A stretch of 64,000 nucleotides of DNA. It comes from Laetiporus sulphureus 93-53 (Eukaryota; Basidiomycota; Agaricomycetes; Polyporales; Laetiporaceae). The first letter of the stretch is position 1. Each line of letters opens with the position of its first letter. Below, one piece after another: positions 11,703-23,494 of the stretch. The stretch covers positions 264,696-328,695 of the forward strand of contig NW_024468516.1 of assembly GCF_001632365.1 (NCBI RefSeq), in the 5' to 3' direction. The notes under the pieces are model-generated. The model searched no databases. It worked only from the letters and a program-made list of their open reading frames with translations, and had not been told where the DNA came from. The position numbers and the translations under genes are program-made.

Positions 11703-14643
11703 TCAAGCACACCAGCGAACACCATCTGCGTGTTCGACCGCAGTAGCGTAGGCGGAGTAGTTGGCAATGGCAACCTCTGCCACCAGCACGCCAGTGCCAA
11801 TTTCACGAAGATCCGCGGGAATCTGCAGATTTTCAGCAAGGGGCTGGTTATTAGACGAACACATTGCAAGCAACGCTTTGCCTGCCATCTCAACAAACTG
11901 TGGGAGATCATTAACGAGCCAATCAATGAACGAGTGCTTGCAGAACTGACCAATTCGCCCGCACGCAAGCGCGAGCAGAACCGCTCAAAGTGCTCTTTCT
12001 GCGCGTCACTTGCAGCTGGGTCTATTTCGAGCCTGGCAGAGAAGTCTGCAGCACGCAGAGCGTCTAACAGAGCAAGAGCGTGCTCGCTTTTGTAGAATTT
12101 GCCGGGTGCCATGGGCTTGCTGAACGAAGCGTCAGACTTCTCGGAGTGGATATCCTTGAGTAACAGTGGCACGGAAACGTCGGAGTCAAGATTGAGAAAT
12201 AGCTCTGAGCGAGCCTCCTCCGCCCTGCCGGAAGCGTCAAATACTGGCGCCACAATGACTCAAAGTTAACGCACGAGTTGGCTTCCTCTCCACTCTGGGG
12301 AACAACAGGGCGTTCTCTTCCAAGGCCTCTACAAGCGGGGGAAAAGATAGCTCTTCAGCTTACGCGTGATTCACGCGTCCTTTAAGACACTCACAGTGGA
12401 CCAAAAATGGTCATTTTCCATGCGGAGAAAAATGCACTCGAAACACCTTCAGTAGATTTTGCATTCGCTGACTTTGACTCCTCAGCTGCATCATTGCCCG
12501 CCACCTGTTCCTCGTCATCCACCTGCATTGCATCAGCCTCCGGCTCCTCCTGAACCGCAAGCGCGTCGTCCGTGAGCATGCGCTCTACAGCAGCGCCTTC
12601 CACCGCCGACTCTGGCTCCTTGCTGAGAGATTCAGTACCCATTGCAGCCGCTGCATCATGATGAAGTGCAATGTCCTCAACAACAACGTCAGCCTTTGCC
12701 ACAGACGGTTCGACGATGGACATCGTATCATCCGCCAAGGGGTTGACTGATCTCGCGCTGCATTATCACTTAGGCTAGGCAGACCTACACTTAGAATTGT
12801 AAGACATACCTGGTAGACGGGACCCCGACCGACTGTGCGTCCGAATCGGGCTCGCCAATCGCATCTGCATCATCCTCAAAGTCCGGCAGAGCCGTCGCCT
12901 CCGCGTCCATCCCCGCCAATTCCAACAGTTCTGCGCCAGTCGGTACTATTGGCGACTCGTCCGCTCGGCCCGCCGTTTCAATATGTGCTGTCCTTTCCAC
13001 GATCTGCAGAAAAGAGCCGTCACCGAGTGAGAGCTCTTCAGCTTCTTCATCAAGGTCAACAATTGTACGAGACGGCTTCGATTTGCCCTTGACAGTAGTA
13101 AGGGAGCCATTCTTGAACGTGAGGAGCGAGCTGCTGCCCGTGACGACGTGTCGCGAGGGACGCCCGGATTCAGTCTTGGATGCTCGAGAAGGAGAAGAGT
13201 GAGCACTATCAGATTGCCGTTGGGCCACTCGAGCCTCACGGGCCCTATTTCTCCGAGGGCTGCTGGAAGGGCCAGCGACCGGCTCGACGGTAATTCCGTT
13301 CGCTTCGCTGCGCCTCATGATTCTCGCCTTTACTTGACTTACACTCTCAGAAGTCTCGGCTACTCTCCTGAGTGGATCTTCGAACCGTTTCACTTTGGGG
13401 TTAGCTGCACGCGCACGCTGAGCAGGGATGCTCTCTTCAGCGGAAGGACAGTTCTCCTGCACGTTCAACAAAACCGGGTCGCCGAACATTGGCACGTCTT
13501 GATGGATAGTCTCATCGGACTTCTCTTCTCGCAAAGACGGTCCGGCCGGAAGAGAGCTGGGCGCGTCCGCCACAGCTTCCTCTCTAGCTATATTACCGGC
13601 TGTAGGTGAGGGGTCCCTGACCACCCCTGGCAGAGTGATATAAGGTCGGGCAGCTTCTCGCCAGGTATAGTTAGACTCACTCTGGGAAGGCTTTCGTCGT
13701 GTCCCGGGTTGACGACGGGGCTTTTCCGATGTCACTTCAGCCGAACTACATCCAGAGTCCGTTGAGTCGGCAATAGAACCAAAAGGCTGAGGCTCCAATT
13801 TTGAAAAGGCGGGGGCTCGACGCTTATGGCTGCCTTTGTGAGAGTTGGTTGACACAGTTTCATCGGGTGCGGCCTTCGACTCGTCACGTCGCTGACGCTT
13901 GGCACCACCTGGCCTTTCTCCGGCTGGTGCATCTGCTGCTCGACGCTTGCGCGCCTGGTTGCCTTCCTCGCTAACGAGCGATTTGACTTCCGTTTCTGAG
14001 TTTTTTGCAGAACGCTCAGAGCGGCGTGGAGCCTCCAAAATCAGAGGTTTCTGTTTGTTGGCCTTTCGTTTCCCTCCTAATGTAGACCATCGTTAGCGAG
14101 GAAGCATATGCGCGTTCACACAAAGCTTACGCGGGGGTCCCTGGGGAAAGAATTCCTCGCCCACTTTGAACTTGCCCAGATCTCTCCAATCCCTTCCGCC
14201 AGGGTCAACACGACCCCAAAAATGTTCGATGAAATGTTCTGATCCTCCAGCGAACGACTCTGGTGGCTCCCACCTAGAATCGGCTCGTCAGCGAGGTGCA
14301 GTGATGTCGTTAATGGCTGCCATGAGCCAACGACACGAGTAACAGAAGGAGACCTACGTGTTGTCCTTCAAGTCGTAGTTTTTCCACTGCGAGGCAATGT
14401 CACTTTCACCAACGCGTTCTCAGACCCATAACGTGGAGCAACCACTAACCTTGACGTCGTACAGCTGCGTAGAGACATCAGTGAGTGCTGTACATCTTGG
14501 GGTGAAGACTTACCCATGTTTTCCGTCGCCCATCCTTCTGTACTTTGGCACGATGAACACTTTCTGGAGGCCGCGTTAGAGACTACCGCGACATCGCGAA
14601 CGTTGAGAGACTAACCAACTTCGTACTCGCTATCGACACTCAT
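11703..14643 (-). CDS. chromodomain protein with disordered middle and novel C-terminus
   Basis: Ten exons (14616-14643, 14514-14563, 14450-14464, 14358-14386, 14131-14273, 12810-14076, 12395-12751, 12275-12328, 11951-12224, 11703-11897) sum to 2412 nt and 803 aa. Residues 5-60 form a chromodomain: EYEVESVHRAKV, then LYDVKWKNYDLKDNTWEPPE and HFIEHFW, with aromatic residues suited to binding methyl-lysine. The middle ~550 residues are basic and Ser-rich, with nuclear-localisation-like KRKANKQK and RKRR. The C-terminal ~150 residues (FYKSEHALALLDALR to VLVAEVAIANYSAYATAVEH) look folded and helical but are not a chromoshadow domain. Probably a heterochromatin or histone-code reader; the exact orthologue is not recognised. 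Confidence 0.85.
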
Positions 14644-15041
14644 CTTGTCACGTCCTGCGTTCTCGCGATGTTCTGTTGAGTTCGTCTCTAGAGCTCTTGT
14701 TTGATGGCGGTTGGGAGTGTTCGTGCTCGCGCCACAAATAGGTCGCCGACGGAACTTCCCTTTTTGGAGGGTTTAGGCGCTCAGCTCTAGTCCTCTTGTT
14801 ATTTGACGAGACATGTACAGCATAGCATTGAATAGCAGTAATACAATCAAAGAGAACTGGTACAAAACATCATGATATACAGAGCGTAAAACAAGATATA
14901 AATGTCTAACAAATCAAAAAGATCCGCAATATGCATGAGATGAGAAAGCGAGAGATCACAGCAATTCAAACAAGCCATGCATCGAGCTACTGGAACGAAA
15001 TAAACGCGTGTCTTGTGCCATCCATTAGAATTTACCACCAG
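14644..15041. other. intergenic between chromodomain gene and Crb2-like gene
   Basis: This 398 bp holds the chromodomain gene promoter and the 3' UTR of the Tudor-BRCT gene, both on the minus strand. AT-rich; nothing else recognised. Confidence 0.55.
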
Positions 15042-18000
15042 TCAATTTTCCTTCCAGTAATCCGGGTAAGGCAACAACCTTCCTGCGATCAGACAGTTCT
15101 TCATCCAACCCCAGTCGACGCATTTGATTTCTTTTGGAAGCCCCTGGACATCGCGATGATCGTTGACCACCACGTAATGGAACTCTGTCAAGCGTTGCGA
15201 CGCGAACCCGACGTCGTGAACCGACTCTACTCGAGATGCGCCCATGGACAGGATGATGCGAGGGACCATTCTGTGGAATTCATTATCATCATTCTCCTTC
15301 TGTCACGACTGGTAAGCTCGTGTTCAAACAGAGTAAAGGACCGATGTCTTACCTCGACCGGCAGAGGAACGAAGTGGTCCCCAATGCACAGAACGGACTT
15401 GTCCTCAAGTAGCTTCGATGCCACAGGATTATACATGATATGCTCCATGTAATCCGGACTGTCTCCCCAACAAAGATCGACAGTCTGAGACACCAGCGCA
15501 TGATACATTTTGCCCTCACCAGCCGGATAGCTGCAAATACCGGCCGGAAGAAGGAACCTTGACCATCCAAGGTCACCACCCTGAGCACATATTATCAGTA
15601 TGGCAGGCACAACAAGGTAGAGTGTGCCTTACGTGAAGAGTGAACCTGTCTTTGACATGTTTTAACCAGTCAAAATGCAGGCAGGGGATACCAAGTGCAA
15701 GAGCGATCAAAAATTTTGGCGTGGCACTGGCATCATCCGAGAGGAGGAAGACATGGTCAAGCTGGTTATGCTGGAGGCAGCGAACGTCTGAACGCTTGAT
15801 GACCCATCTTTTGTTATCCACATCATGTTCACCATTCATCGAGAAGAGATCCGGCCAATTTTCGATGACCGTGCCACCGAGATTCCGGATCGTCTTCACG
15901 ACTTTCGCCTTGCTCCAAATCTCGTTCCCTTTCTGACCCGCAGTACCTCCACCAATCTTGCTCCCTTTGTTTCCAGGACTGGTGGTCATGACGAGTCCGA
16001 TCTTTGCCAGCGGTTGACTCGGCTCCTCATACGACTCGCCACTGCCAGGCGGAGCGTTCTTCGGCGTCTTGGTCGATGGTCCGACTTTTACGTTGGAAGC
16101 AGTCAGGATACGTTCATTCCATGCTCTAAAAATTGTTCTGGACGCAATCCGTAGATTCTTGATATTAGTCTCGATTCTGCACGCGCCCGCGGCATCGCCT
16201 ACGTCGACCGTAATCATACTCTCAGCCTCCGCACGCCTCACATCAACCACTGTTCCGTTGACGTTATATGGAGCTAGTAATACTTGATCCCCGACGCGAA
16301 GATCGCAGAGGCGCATGTGAGATATTTCCACTTGAGCCTGGTCCCCGTCATCGAAACGAACCACGTAACGAGCAGGTTTATCCTTGTCATGGCTGACGGC
16401 AGTACCAGGATAATAAAGCCCGTCGGCCTTCCAGAGTGCGAACAATCGTGTAGGTGTTTCATCCGTCTTTCTCCTGGTGGAAGGCATCGCCCGAATCTTC
16501 TTGCTTGCATGAAGTACAGGAGTTGTTGATGATCTTATCGCCTTGGTTAAACCCCTCGAAGACGATTTCCTAGTCGCCGTAGAGGCTGCGCGCTTTCGCT
16601 TGAGATTGCGAGTGACTGTGCCAACCATAGAACTGCCTGAGGCAACGTCCATACGATCATCGTCAGCGAGATCCGTGCGCGATTCTTGATCATCCATGAT
16701 TGTGGTCGGCGGACCCTTGCTTGTCGTTGTCTCCGCCTCGGATGATTCATCCACGGCTGAGTCCGTCGTCTTCGCCGCGAAGGCTGGTAGATGGGTAAAG
16801 GAGACATCGGACTTCGCTTTGCGTTTGCCGACTGGAGTGCGATCGTTCATGACCCTCTCTTCGAAGATGGATTGTTGAGGCGTTCTGAGGACTGCATTGC
16901 CTCGCAGATTCCTGGAGGGTTTTACGGTCTTCGGCTCACGCGAACCATGACGCGAGAGTTCGTCGTCTCTAATCACCGGTATAGTTGCTTCGCGAACGAC
17001 GGCCAGAGCTTCCCCAGGTGCAGGAGGCACAACCTGACGTCGCTTTGCCTTAGGAGTGTCGCTTGTGCTACGTGTCCTTGTGACTGTGCGGGATGTTCGC
17101 GATAGGGGTACACTATGGACTTCCCGATTCCGCATCACAACAGCCAGTGGCAATTCCTCTTCTTCGTCTGAATCACTTTGTTGGCACCTTCCGGTCTCGA
17201 CTGAGGGCGGAACAGTCTCCCTGTCGGAACGCCCGTGCATCTTATCTAAAGTCCTCGTCACTTCGTCTGCATCTGTCGACTTCGCTGCGATCATAGCAGG
17301 GACAAGACCGGTGGTCGCAGAGGAAGATACATTCTGCTTCAATCTCGATGGCTCCGAATCAGGGACTGTATCGATTTCATCATTGACCTGTAGCCTGTTG
17401 ACAGGAGTTGGCGAACGGAGAGCTGCAAGCCCAGCAGCAACTGTTGGCGCAGACCCGTTCACGGCGGTAGCGTTCGACAGCTGTGCCTGCTGCTGCTGTA
17501 GTTCAGCGGTATCTGCTGCTATCGTCCCCTGTACCATAGGCTGCACGGAAGGCGCAGCATGTGGACGGATTCCCTTGCTCAAGTACTCGTTCTTCTTCTT
17601 TTCTGATAGCATGTTCCACAACTTGCTGACCACTGTCCGCTCCGTTGTGGTACCTTCTGAGGGTACTGCGGCTGGAAACTGTTGCCCACCTGCGTTCGCT
17701 AGAACAGGCTGCACAACCGTTGGCGCCGCTTGTCCTACTATTTCCACCGGTTCGTCGAGCTGAGTAGGCTCTGGCTCATATGGTTGCGTGGGTTCCATGA
17801 ACTCTGGGGACAGCTCGAAGAGGCCCATATCGACGATGGCCTTATGTGTTGGAGTCTCGTAAGAGGAGGTAAGTTCAGTAGATCCATCATCCGGAAAAGA
17901 TGACGATGTCGCGGCTGGAACTGCATGAATCGAACCTAACGGTCTTCCATCGTCATGATGGCCATACGACCCGCCAATTTCTTGGCCTTGGCCTGCAGTG

Positions 18001-19480
18001 AATTCATCGGACGATTGAGACCCATCACCTCGACGGTACGAGTTGACAGCCTGAGAATGTGAGGGAAATGACCGGCCACTTTGCACATAGATTTCCTGTG
18101 AGTCATCGGACGAATTTTCGGGCGTCGCGGCTACAAGAATGCGGGCGACATGTGATGGAGAACTAGGAGGACTTGAGAGCGTGACTCGTTGCTTCGTTGC
18201 GGCATTCACCTCCTGAGTACGGGTTGTCGCCGACTGTTCGGCCACGGATCTACTATGCGTGCTGTGGCTCAACTGCCCCAGCTCCGACAGAGGTACATTG
18301 AAGGCCTTCGTATGCTGTAGATATAATTTCTCTTGGTCCTCGGCAGGAAGCGGGCCTGCGAAAGAATCTTGCGATGCAGGGGACGGCGATCGTTTCCTCG
18401 GTGCACGAGCCGTGCTTCTCGCAGGGACGATCGCTGGGCGCGAGACACTGCCACCATAGTATGGTATCATCTTAGATGATGGCACAGGAGGGTCACAGGG
18501 ATTCATTTCCTTTGTTCTGACGATTGCAGCAATAGGTGGGTTCATGGAAGCCCATGGCACGACGGCTTTCGTTGACATGTGCTGGAAGCCTGCATTTAGC
18601 CTTCTCAAACATTGAGTAGGATGACACAGTCTCACATCAGCAGGACTCTGATCTGCCACCTTCGCTTTTGAAGTATTCTTCGTGCGTTTCGGAGGCGCCG
18701 CATTTGAAGGCGGGCCGGATTTGTCACTGTCCATCGATCCTGGACTGTTCTCCTTCTGTGAACCTGTGGAATCCAACTGCTCATTTCCTTGAGACTCTGA
18801 CTCTGGCTGTGTCCCAGCGTGCCCAAGCACTTGTTGTTGCGAAGGGGTAGATTTCCTCGTCGGACTTGTCAAGGCTTGTGGCGCTGGCATACCGTTGTTG
18901 ATCACAGCGGTAACGAGATCCGTTCGACGCGATCTCTTCGAGCTTGAAGTTCGCTGTGGCAATATTGCTTTCATTAGTTGGCTAGCTTGAGATTCGTCAC
19001 TCCTTCGGATGATTATCAGCAATGTTACCAAACTGAGATGTCATGAGCCATCCAGTCACCTGGATTCATCTGCTGGTCGCATTCTGGAGTATTTTGGTTA
19101 TCCAAGGAAAAATAAATGATGCAGTCAAGAGCACAATCCGACACTCCTTCCGAGAGTAGGCTGGCTATTCGGTCAAGGTTAGTGTGATTGCAGAACGAGC
19201 GGGCGATCCGTTCGATGCTACACACTCACAAGTATAAGCAAGAAACGTAGATTCGGTTGTTGAAGAGGAAAAGCAACGGGAGCTCGGGAAATGGTCGCCC
19301 AAGGTCGCAACGAGTGACTGCAACGCGTTGGTCTGCGTCGAACCTGTCAAGGCCACTCTCGCGTGTACAGTCACCTGACCGGTTTGTACTTGCGAGGTTG
19401 AATTCTTGTCGATCGTGCAATCTTCATCTATAACTTCAGCACGCCTCTCCAGCACTGCTGGTACGGTGCTGGCCAAACAT
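15042..19480 (-). CDS. Crb2/Rad9/53BP1-type DNA-damage checkpoint mediator
   Basis: Exons at 15042-15299, 15353-15580, 15633-18985, 19060-19164 and a first exon region from 19230 upward encode a protein of about 1,300-1,400 aa. A long disordered N-terminal part carries many SQ/TQ sites (ATM/ATR targets). A Tudor-like module follows (LFALWKADGLYYPGTAV, YVVRFDDGDQAQVEI, RVGDQVLLAPYNVNGTVVDV). Tandem BRCT repeats close it (VVKTIRNLGGTVIENWPDLF, HFDWLKHVKDRF, then WGWMKNCLIAGRLLP). This order is diagnostic of the Rad9/Crb2/53BP1 mediators that recruit and activate Rad53/Cds1 or Chk1. The 5' end is not settled. ATG at 19478-19480 with an intron near 19395-19460 keeps frame, but a start near 19070 is possible. 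Confidence 0.88.
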
Positions 19481-19540
19481 TTCCGTCTACAGGCTGTCGT
19501 CTCTCTTCATTCGCTCGTTCCATTGACGCTCATTTCCGCC

Positions 19541-21391
19541 ATGTCGCACAAGGTCTCGCGTCGCGAATCGAACACGCCGAAGGAGAAACCGACGAACGAG
19601 TCTCTTTCTTATAATTTAGAGGAACAGCTGGATACGGATGAGCGTCCCAGCAGCACAAAACACGTTAAAAGCGCCACATCAAAGGCTAAGGATGCAGAAA
19701 CGACTCACGCGTCTTTGACTAAGATCAACACCGACGTGGATGTGAACGCGGTACCTGATCCTATACCTGACACTGGACTGTCTCTCACGACTTCTCTGCC
19801 TGGCACACTCACCGTGTACACTGGTGTTCCTCCTGCGATTGCTTCAGCAACTCATACGCCTGGCTTCTCTCCCCTCCCATCGCTCACTCCCCCGCCCGCG
19901 CTCATTACCTCAGTGGCATCAACGCCGTACTCGCTAGCACCATCTCACAACGATAACGCAGCTTCGGCTGCGTTAGACTCTCAGGGGCCGCAGACGCAGA
20001 CGCACCCTGCCCGACAACTTTCGGCGGTAATCATTGTGCTCATTGGCATTGGCTCGGCTTTCTTGCTTCTTCTTGTCTTCGTTCTCTGTAGGATGTTCAG
20101 GAAACGTCGGAGATGGAGTTATCCCACGCCATCTCGCCCAATCCTGCAAGACCCGTTCGCCGATCGAGCCACAGATGGCGATGAAGAGTCGCTTTTCGGA
20201 GGCAAAGAGAGGATCTCCGGGAGGCCAGGTAGCAATGGCTTGTGGACTTGGACGCAATATCCACATCCGTCTCTGGAGAAATCTCAGGTGATTCATGCTA
20301 TCAATGAACATGCAAGCAATGGTAGCACTCGCAGGCTTGTTGAAGAGGCTCAGCAACTTTCATCCTGTTACGAGGAAAAACATTCGACTACTGCTGTTAG
20401 TCACCGACTCTCCCGTGCTGACACCACACTCCCTCCGCCTGTACAGCAAACCTTGGGTCGGGCCGCGAAGCGGGTTTCCGCCGTTTCCGCGTCTATCTAT
20501 CCTGGGTCACCTCAGTCTACTCTCGACACATCTGCAATCGGCCTGGCTATTGGAAGCGCGTCACCGTTCACAGCAGACGGTACTCCTCTTCTGCAACGCA
20601 ATGCATCGAAAGCTTCGAACCGGCGTATGTCCAGGAGTAGGCGAAGTGTGCGTTATAGTCTTCACGAGAATGTCAATGCAAGCGTCCCGGCGGATGCCTA
20701 CGATGGTGTTCAAGCATCATCTCGGAACCCGTCGCCGGGCGTGGTCCACAGGAAGTCAAGTTCTCTCCAGGGTCGCGCACGGGTGAAAGCTCCTTATGCT
20801 CCTGGTTCAGTCTTGCGTGCATCTTCCACAGTCGCGGCCTTTGCTGCCGCTCAGTCGAATCCTTTCGATGACTCGCAATATGTCTTGCCGCCCTTGTCTC
20901 CTGCGTTGAAGACGGAAGCCACCAGAGAGCGGGACACTAAGGCTTTGACGTCTGCCCTCGGCTTAGCAAGTCCACCTCCTCTATCACCCCAGCCTACCCT
21001 ATACCCTGACGACTCTATCACGCTGGCTGGAGACCGCCGTAACAAACGTAACACGCGTCCGCAAAGTCAGCTACTCAGCCCGAGCACAGAAGCAAGTGCG
21101 CGACTTGGAAACTTGATGTTGGCCGAGTTCTCCAGCATGGCATCGTTGCCTTCAACGCGTACCATCGCAGGCACTGGTGAATCTACCCTAACGCGGAACA
21201 GGAGCAGGAAGAGGACCGATGATAAGCCTCCGCGCGTACCGTCCCCTCCACCGATGCCTTCCTTGGCACAAATGGCCCTGGCGCACACGAATCCGGATGA
21301 CTTTGCCGATTATAGAAGTCCGACCTACAGTATCTATGGACTGTATGAAACTGATAGAAAGAGTCGCGCTCCCGGTGAAGGCGGCTATTGA
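19541..21391 (+). CDS. single-pass membrane protein, Ser/Thr/Pro-rich
   Basis: Uninterrupted 616-aa reading frame starting MSHKVSRRES. Residues ~60-158 are Ser/Thr/Pro-rich. One strong transmembrane segment follows at about 160-182 (LSAVIIVLIGIGSAFLLLLV) with a basic stop-transfer (RMFRKRRRW), then a ~430-residue disordered tail rich in Ser, Arg and Pro. There is no N-terminal signal peptide. The topology resembles fungal cell-surface sensors or septal membrane proteins, with the short S/T-rich part probably outside, but no known domain is visible. Function unknown. It is divergent from the checkpoint gene with possibly only ~60 bp between starts. Confidence 0.8.
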   Translation: MSHKVSRRESNTPKEKPTNESLSYNLEEQLDTDERPSSTKHVKSATSKAKDAETTHASLTKINTDVDVNAVPDPIPDTGLSLTTSLPGTLTVYTGVPPAIASATHTPGFSPLPSLTPPPALITSVASTPYSLAPSHNDNAASAALDSQGPQTQTHPARQLSAVIIVLIGIGSAFLLLLVFVLCRMFRKRRRWSYPTPSRPILQDPFADRATDGDEESLFGGKERISGRPGSNGLWTWTQYPHPSLEKSQVIHAINEHASNGSTRRLVEEAQQLSSCYEEKHSTTAVSHRLSRADTTLPPPVQQTLGRAAKRVSAVSASIYPGSPQSTLDTSAIGLAIGSASPFTADGTPLLQRNASKASNRRMSRSRRSVRYSLHENVNASVPADAYDGVQASSRNPSPGVVHRKSSSLQGRARVKAPYAPGSVLRASSTVAAFAAAQSNPFDDSQYVLPPLSPALKTEATRERDTKALTSALGLASPPPLSPQPTLYPDDSITLAGDRRNKRNTRPQSQLLSPSTEASARLGNLMLAEFSSMASLPSTRTIAGTGESTLTRNRSRKRTDDKPPRVPSPPPMPSLAQMALAHTNPDDFADYRSPTYSIYGLYETDRKSRAPGEGGY

Positions 21392-21760
21392 AATTTGCAT
21401 AGAATATCTCGTTTGTCTTCACGATTGGATTTGTATTACTGCCCGAACTCATGTTGTACCCCTAGTCATCTGCATCTGTATCGTACGCACTGGAATAGAT
21501 GTGATCAGGAGTGGATAAAGTGTTCGTATGCATTGTTCACTTTTACATCCGATGCACACGACAGGCTTGGCAGGACATCGAGCTAACCATCCATCAAGTC
21601 CACCTTCACGCCCACCTTCACGCCAGCTTCCAGCAGAATGAGAATCAGTAATCCGGGTATCTTCTACTGCACATTCATAGCAAATAAAACGCGGAGCGCT
21701 CACAAATGAGGCAAGTAAAAGCATAGAACACAGCGAGATCACCTCACGATAGCATCAGCA
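21392..21760. other. convergent 3' intergenic region
   Basis: This 369 bp lies between the stop codons of the membrane protein and CHM7. Contains short imperfect repeats (CCACCTTCACGCC) near 21600-21620; no gene. Confidence 0.5.
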
Positions 21761-23459
21761 TCAATGAGCGGTCTGCATCTCCGCTTGTATGGAATCGGCC
21801 TTGTCCTCGCGATCTACAGCATGACCTTCATATATGCTCGATGGCACGCGTAGCCCATCGGCAGTGAGCTTTTCTCGCTCGAGTTGGACCTTCGCGCCCT
21901 CCCTCTGCGCCTGTTCTTCCTGCACTCGTTCCCTGGTCTCTTTCTCCTCTTCCTGGATGAGAGCCTTTAGCTCGTCTTCCAATTCAGCATCGTCGATGCC
22001 AGCTTCCGATACCGCAACCTCGGTACCCACGCGAATGGCATCGTCGATCTCCCTAGCGTCAGCATTCGCTGAAGCCATAGCATCCATTGTCTCGTCGATT
22101 TTATCTCGCTGCAATGACGGATGTGCCAATATGGCACGCAGGGTGACGGTAGAACTTTCGTAGGACTTCATGATCTACATTAAAAGGTGGTACTGAGTCA
22201 AACAGTTTTCCCCCCCATCAACGACAGTCAATATCATACCTCGACATCACCCGCAGACGCTTCAACGCGTAGGAGCGTGGATTGCAGAGCGTCTAGGGAG
22301 TTGAGGCGTTTGCCGAGCAAATCTTCAAGTTGCTTCTTCGCACGCAGATGGCTCAAAGCGATTTCCTTCCGTTTGATTCGTAAAGACGTTGAAATTTGTT
22401 CAGTGCGTCTGGCCGTTGAATGTCAATTTCAGCGATTCACGAAAGTCCTTGTGAAATGAGGCTCAACTCGTTGATCTTGACGTGAATACTGTCGATTTGC
22501 AGTTGCAATCGTTCAATAGCCGTCTTCAACTCTAAAACACCCTCGTCAACAGATGTTATCCCTTGAAACTGTGTTGCATCGCCCTCGACAAATTTAATGA
22601 CCTATAATTGTATGTATTAGAATCGCAATGCGTATTTCTGGAAGAATGCACCTCTTTCTGGACGAGAATAATGCTTCTATCCCGCTCGAGGTATCTGACC
22701 AACACCTTCAAATCCAAGTCTGATAGCACCACGCCCTCCAATGCATGACCTGCGAATTCCCTCCGAAAGCTGTCCATATTATACAACGAGCTGACGAGAG
22801 AGACGTCGGATTTCCTTCGCTGCCTCTGGATCACGTTGTCCGCTGCTCTCTCCAGGAGGCTCAGAACGACATAATCGCCTCTGACCTTCTTCCATCGCTC
22901 GTTGTAGCTTGTATGCCCAAGTGTGTTATCTTCCGCATTCATAATGTTGAGTTGCTGCAATGACCACCACAGCGGCTTGCCGATAACGTAGGATGCTATT
23001 CGATATGGCAGCCAACCCGGGTTGTATATAGACTGTGGAGCACTCAGAAACTCTGGAAGTGAAAAGTATGCTTTCATTGCACAAAGCTCGGACTGCACTA
23101 GCAAGATGAGCATTCAGAAGCTCCGTTGACTGGAACCTAATCCCACCACTCACTATCACTGTAGGCAGGCTCAGCGGCTTGCCGACTCCCTCGAACCTGA
23201 AATCTTCCGACAACGCTGCTCCTTCCGCATGCAGAACTAGTCTATCTGGTATGGCAGACTGTGTTTGATTTATGTAAGGCCATCCTCTCAGGACAACAGC
23301 CTCTAAGGTCCGACGCCACCACTCGACATTGGAAGAATATGATGTGGGATTTGAGTGCTTCTGCAACGAAAAGTCGGAATATAACGCCTTAAGTCGCGAA
23401 GTCGACAGGGAATTATACGTTGGCAGGCTGGTCAACTGACTATTCGATAGCGGAGACAT
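21761..23459 (-). CDS. CHM7: ESCRT-III-related CHMP7/Chm7 (Snf7 domain)
   Basis: Five exons (23154-23459, 22652-23092, 22468-22601, 22240-22408, 21761-22174) give 487 aa. The N-terminal half matches the divergent winged-helix region of CHMP7 (WLPYRIASYVIGKPLWW, then LEGVVLSDLDLKVLVRYLER). The C-terminal half is a Snf7 coiled coil (KRKEIALSHLRAKKQLEDLL, YESSTVTLRAILAHPSLQRD). An acidic ELEDELKALIQ near the end resembles a MIM1 motif for Vps4. Chm7 recruits ESCRT-III to defective nuclear pores and the sealing nuclear envelope. The intron at 22409-22467 was placed to preserve the coiled coil without a gap. The start codon lies ~35 bp outside a transposon-like element. Confidence 0.93.
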
Positions 23460-23494
23460 GACTGCACCATGAAAACAGGGTGACAGCGACCCTT

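Noticed and set aside
11898..12274. Apparent frameshifts in the C-terminus of the chromodomain gene
   Set aside because: Two ordinary introns (12225-12274, 50 nt; 11898-11950, 53 nt) explain both frame changes, and the total coding length is then divisible by three.
17056..17763. 235-aa open frame on the plus strand inside the Crb2-like gene
   Set aside because: It is the antisense shadow of a long Ser-rich exon; composition is biased and no domain is present.
22409..22440. 32-nt intron in CHM7
   Set aside because: An upstream donor gives a normal 59-nt intron and a continuous coiled coil.
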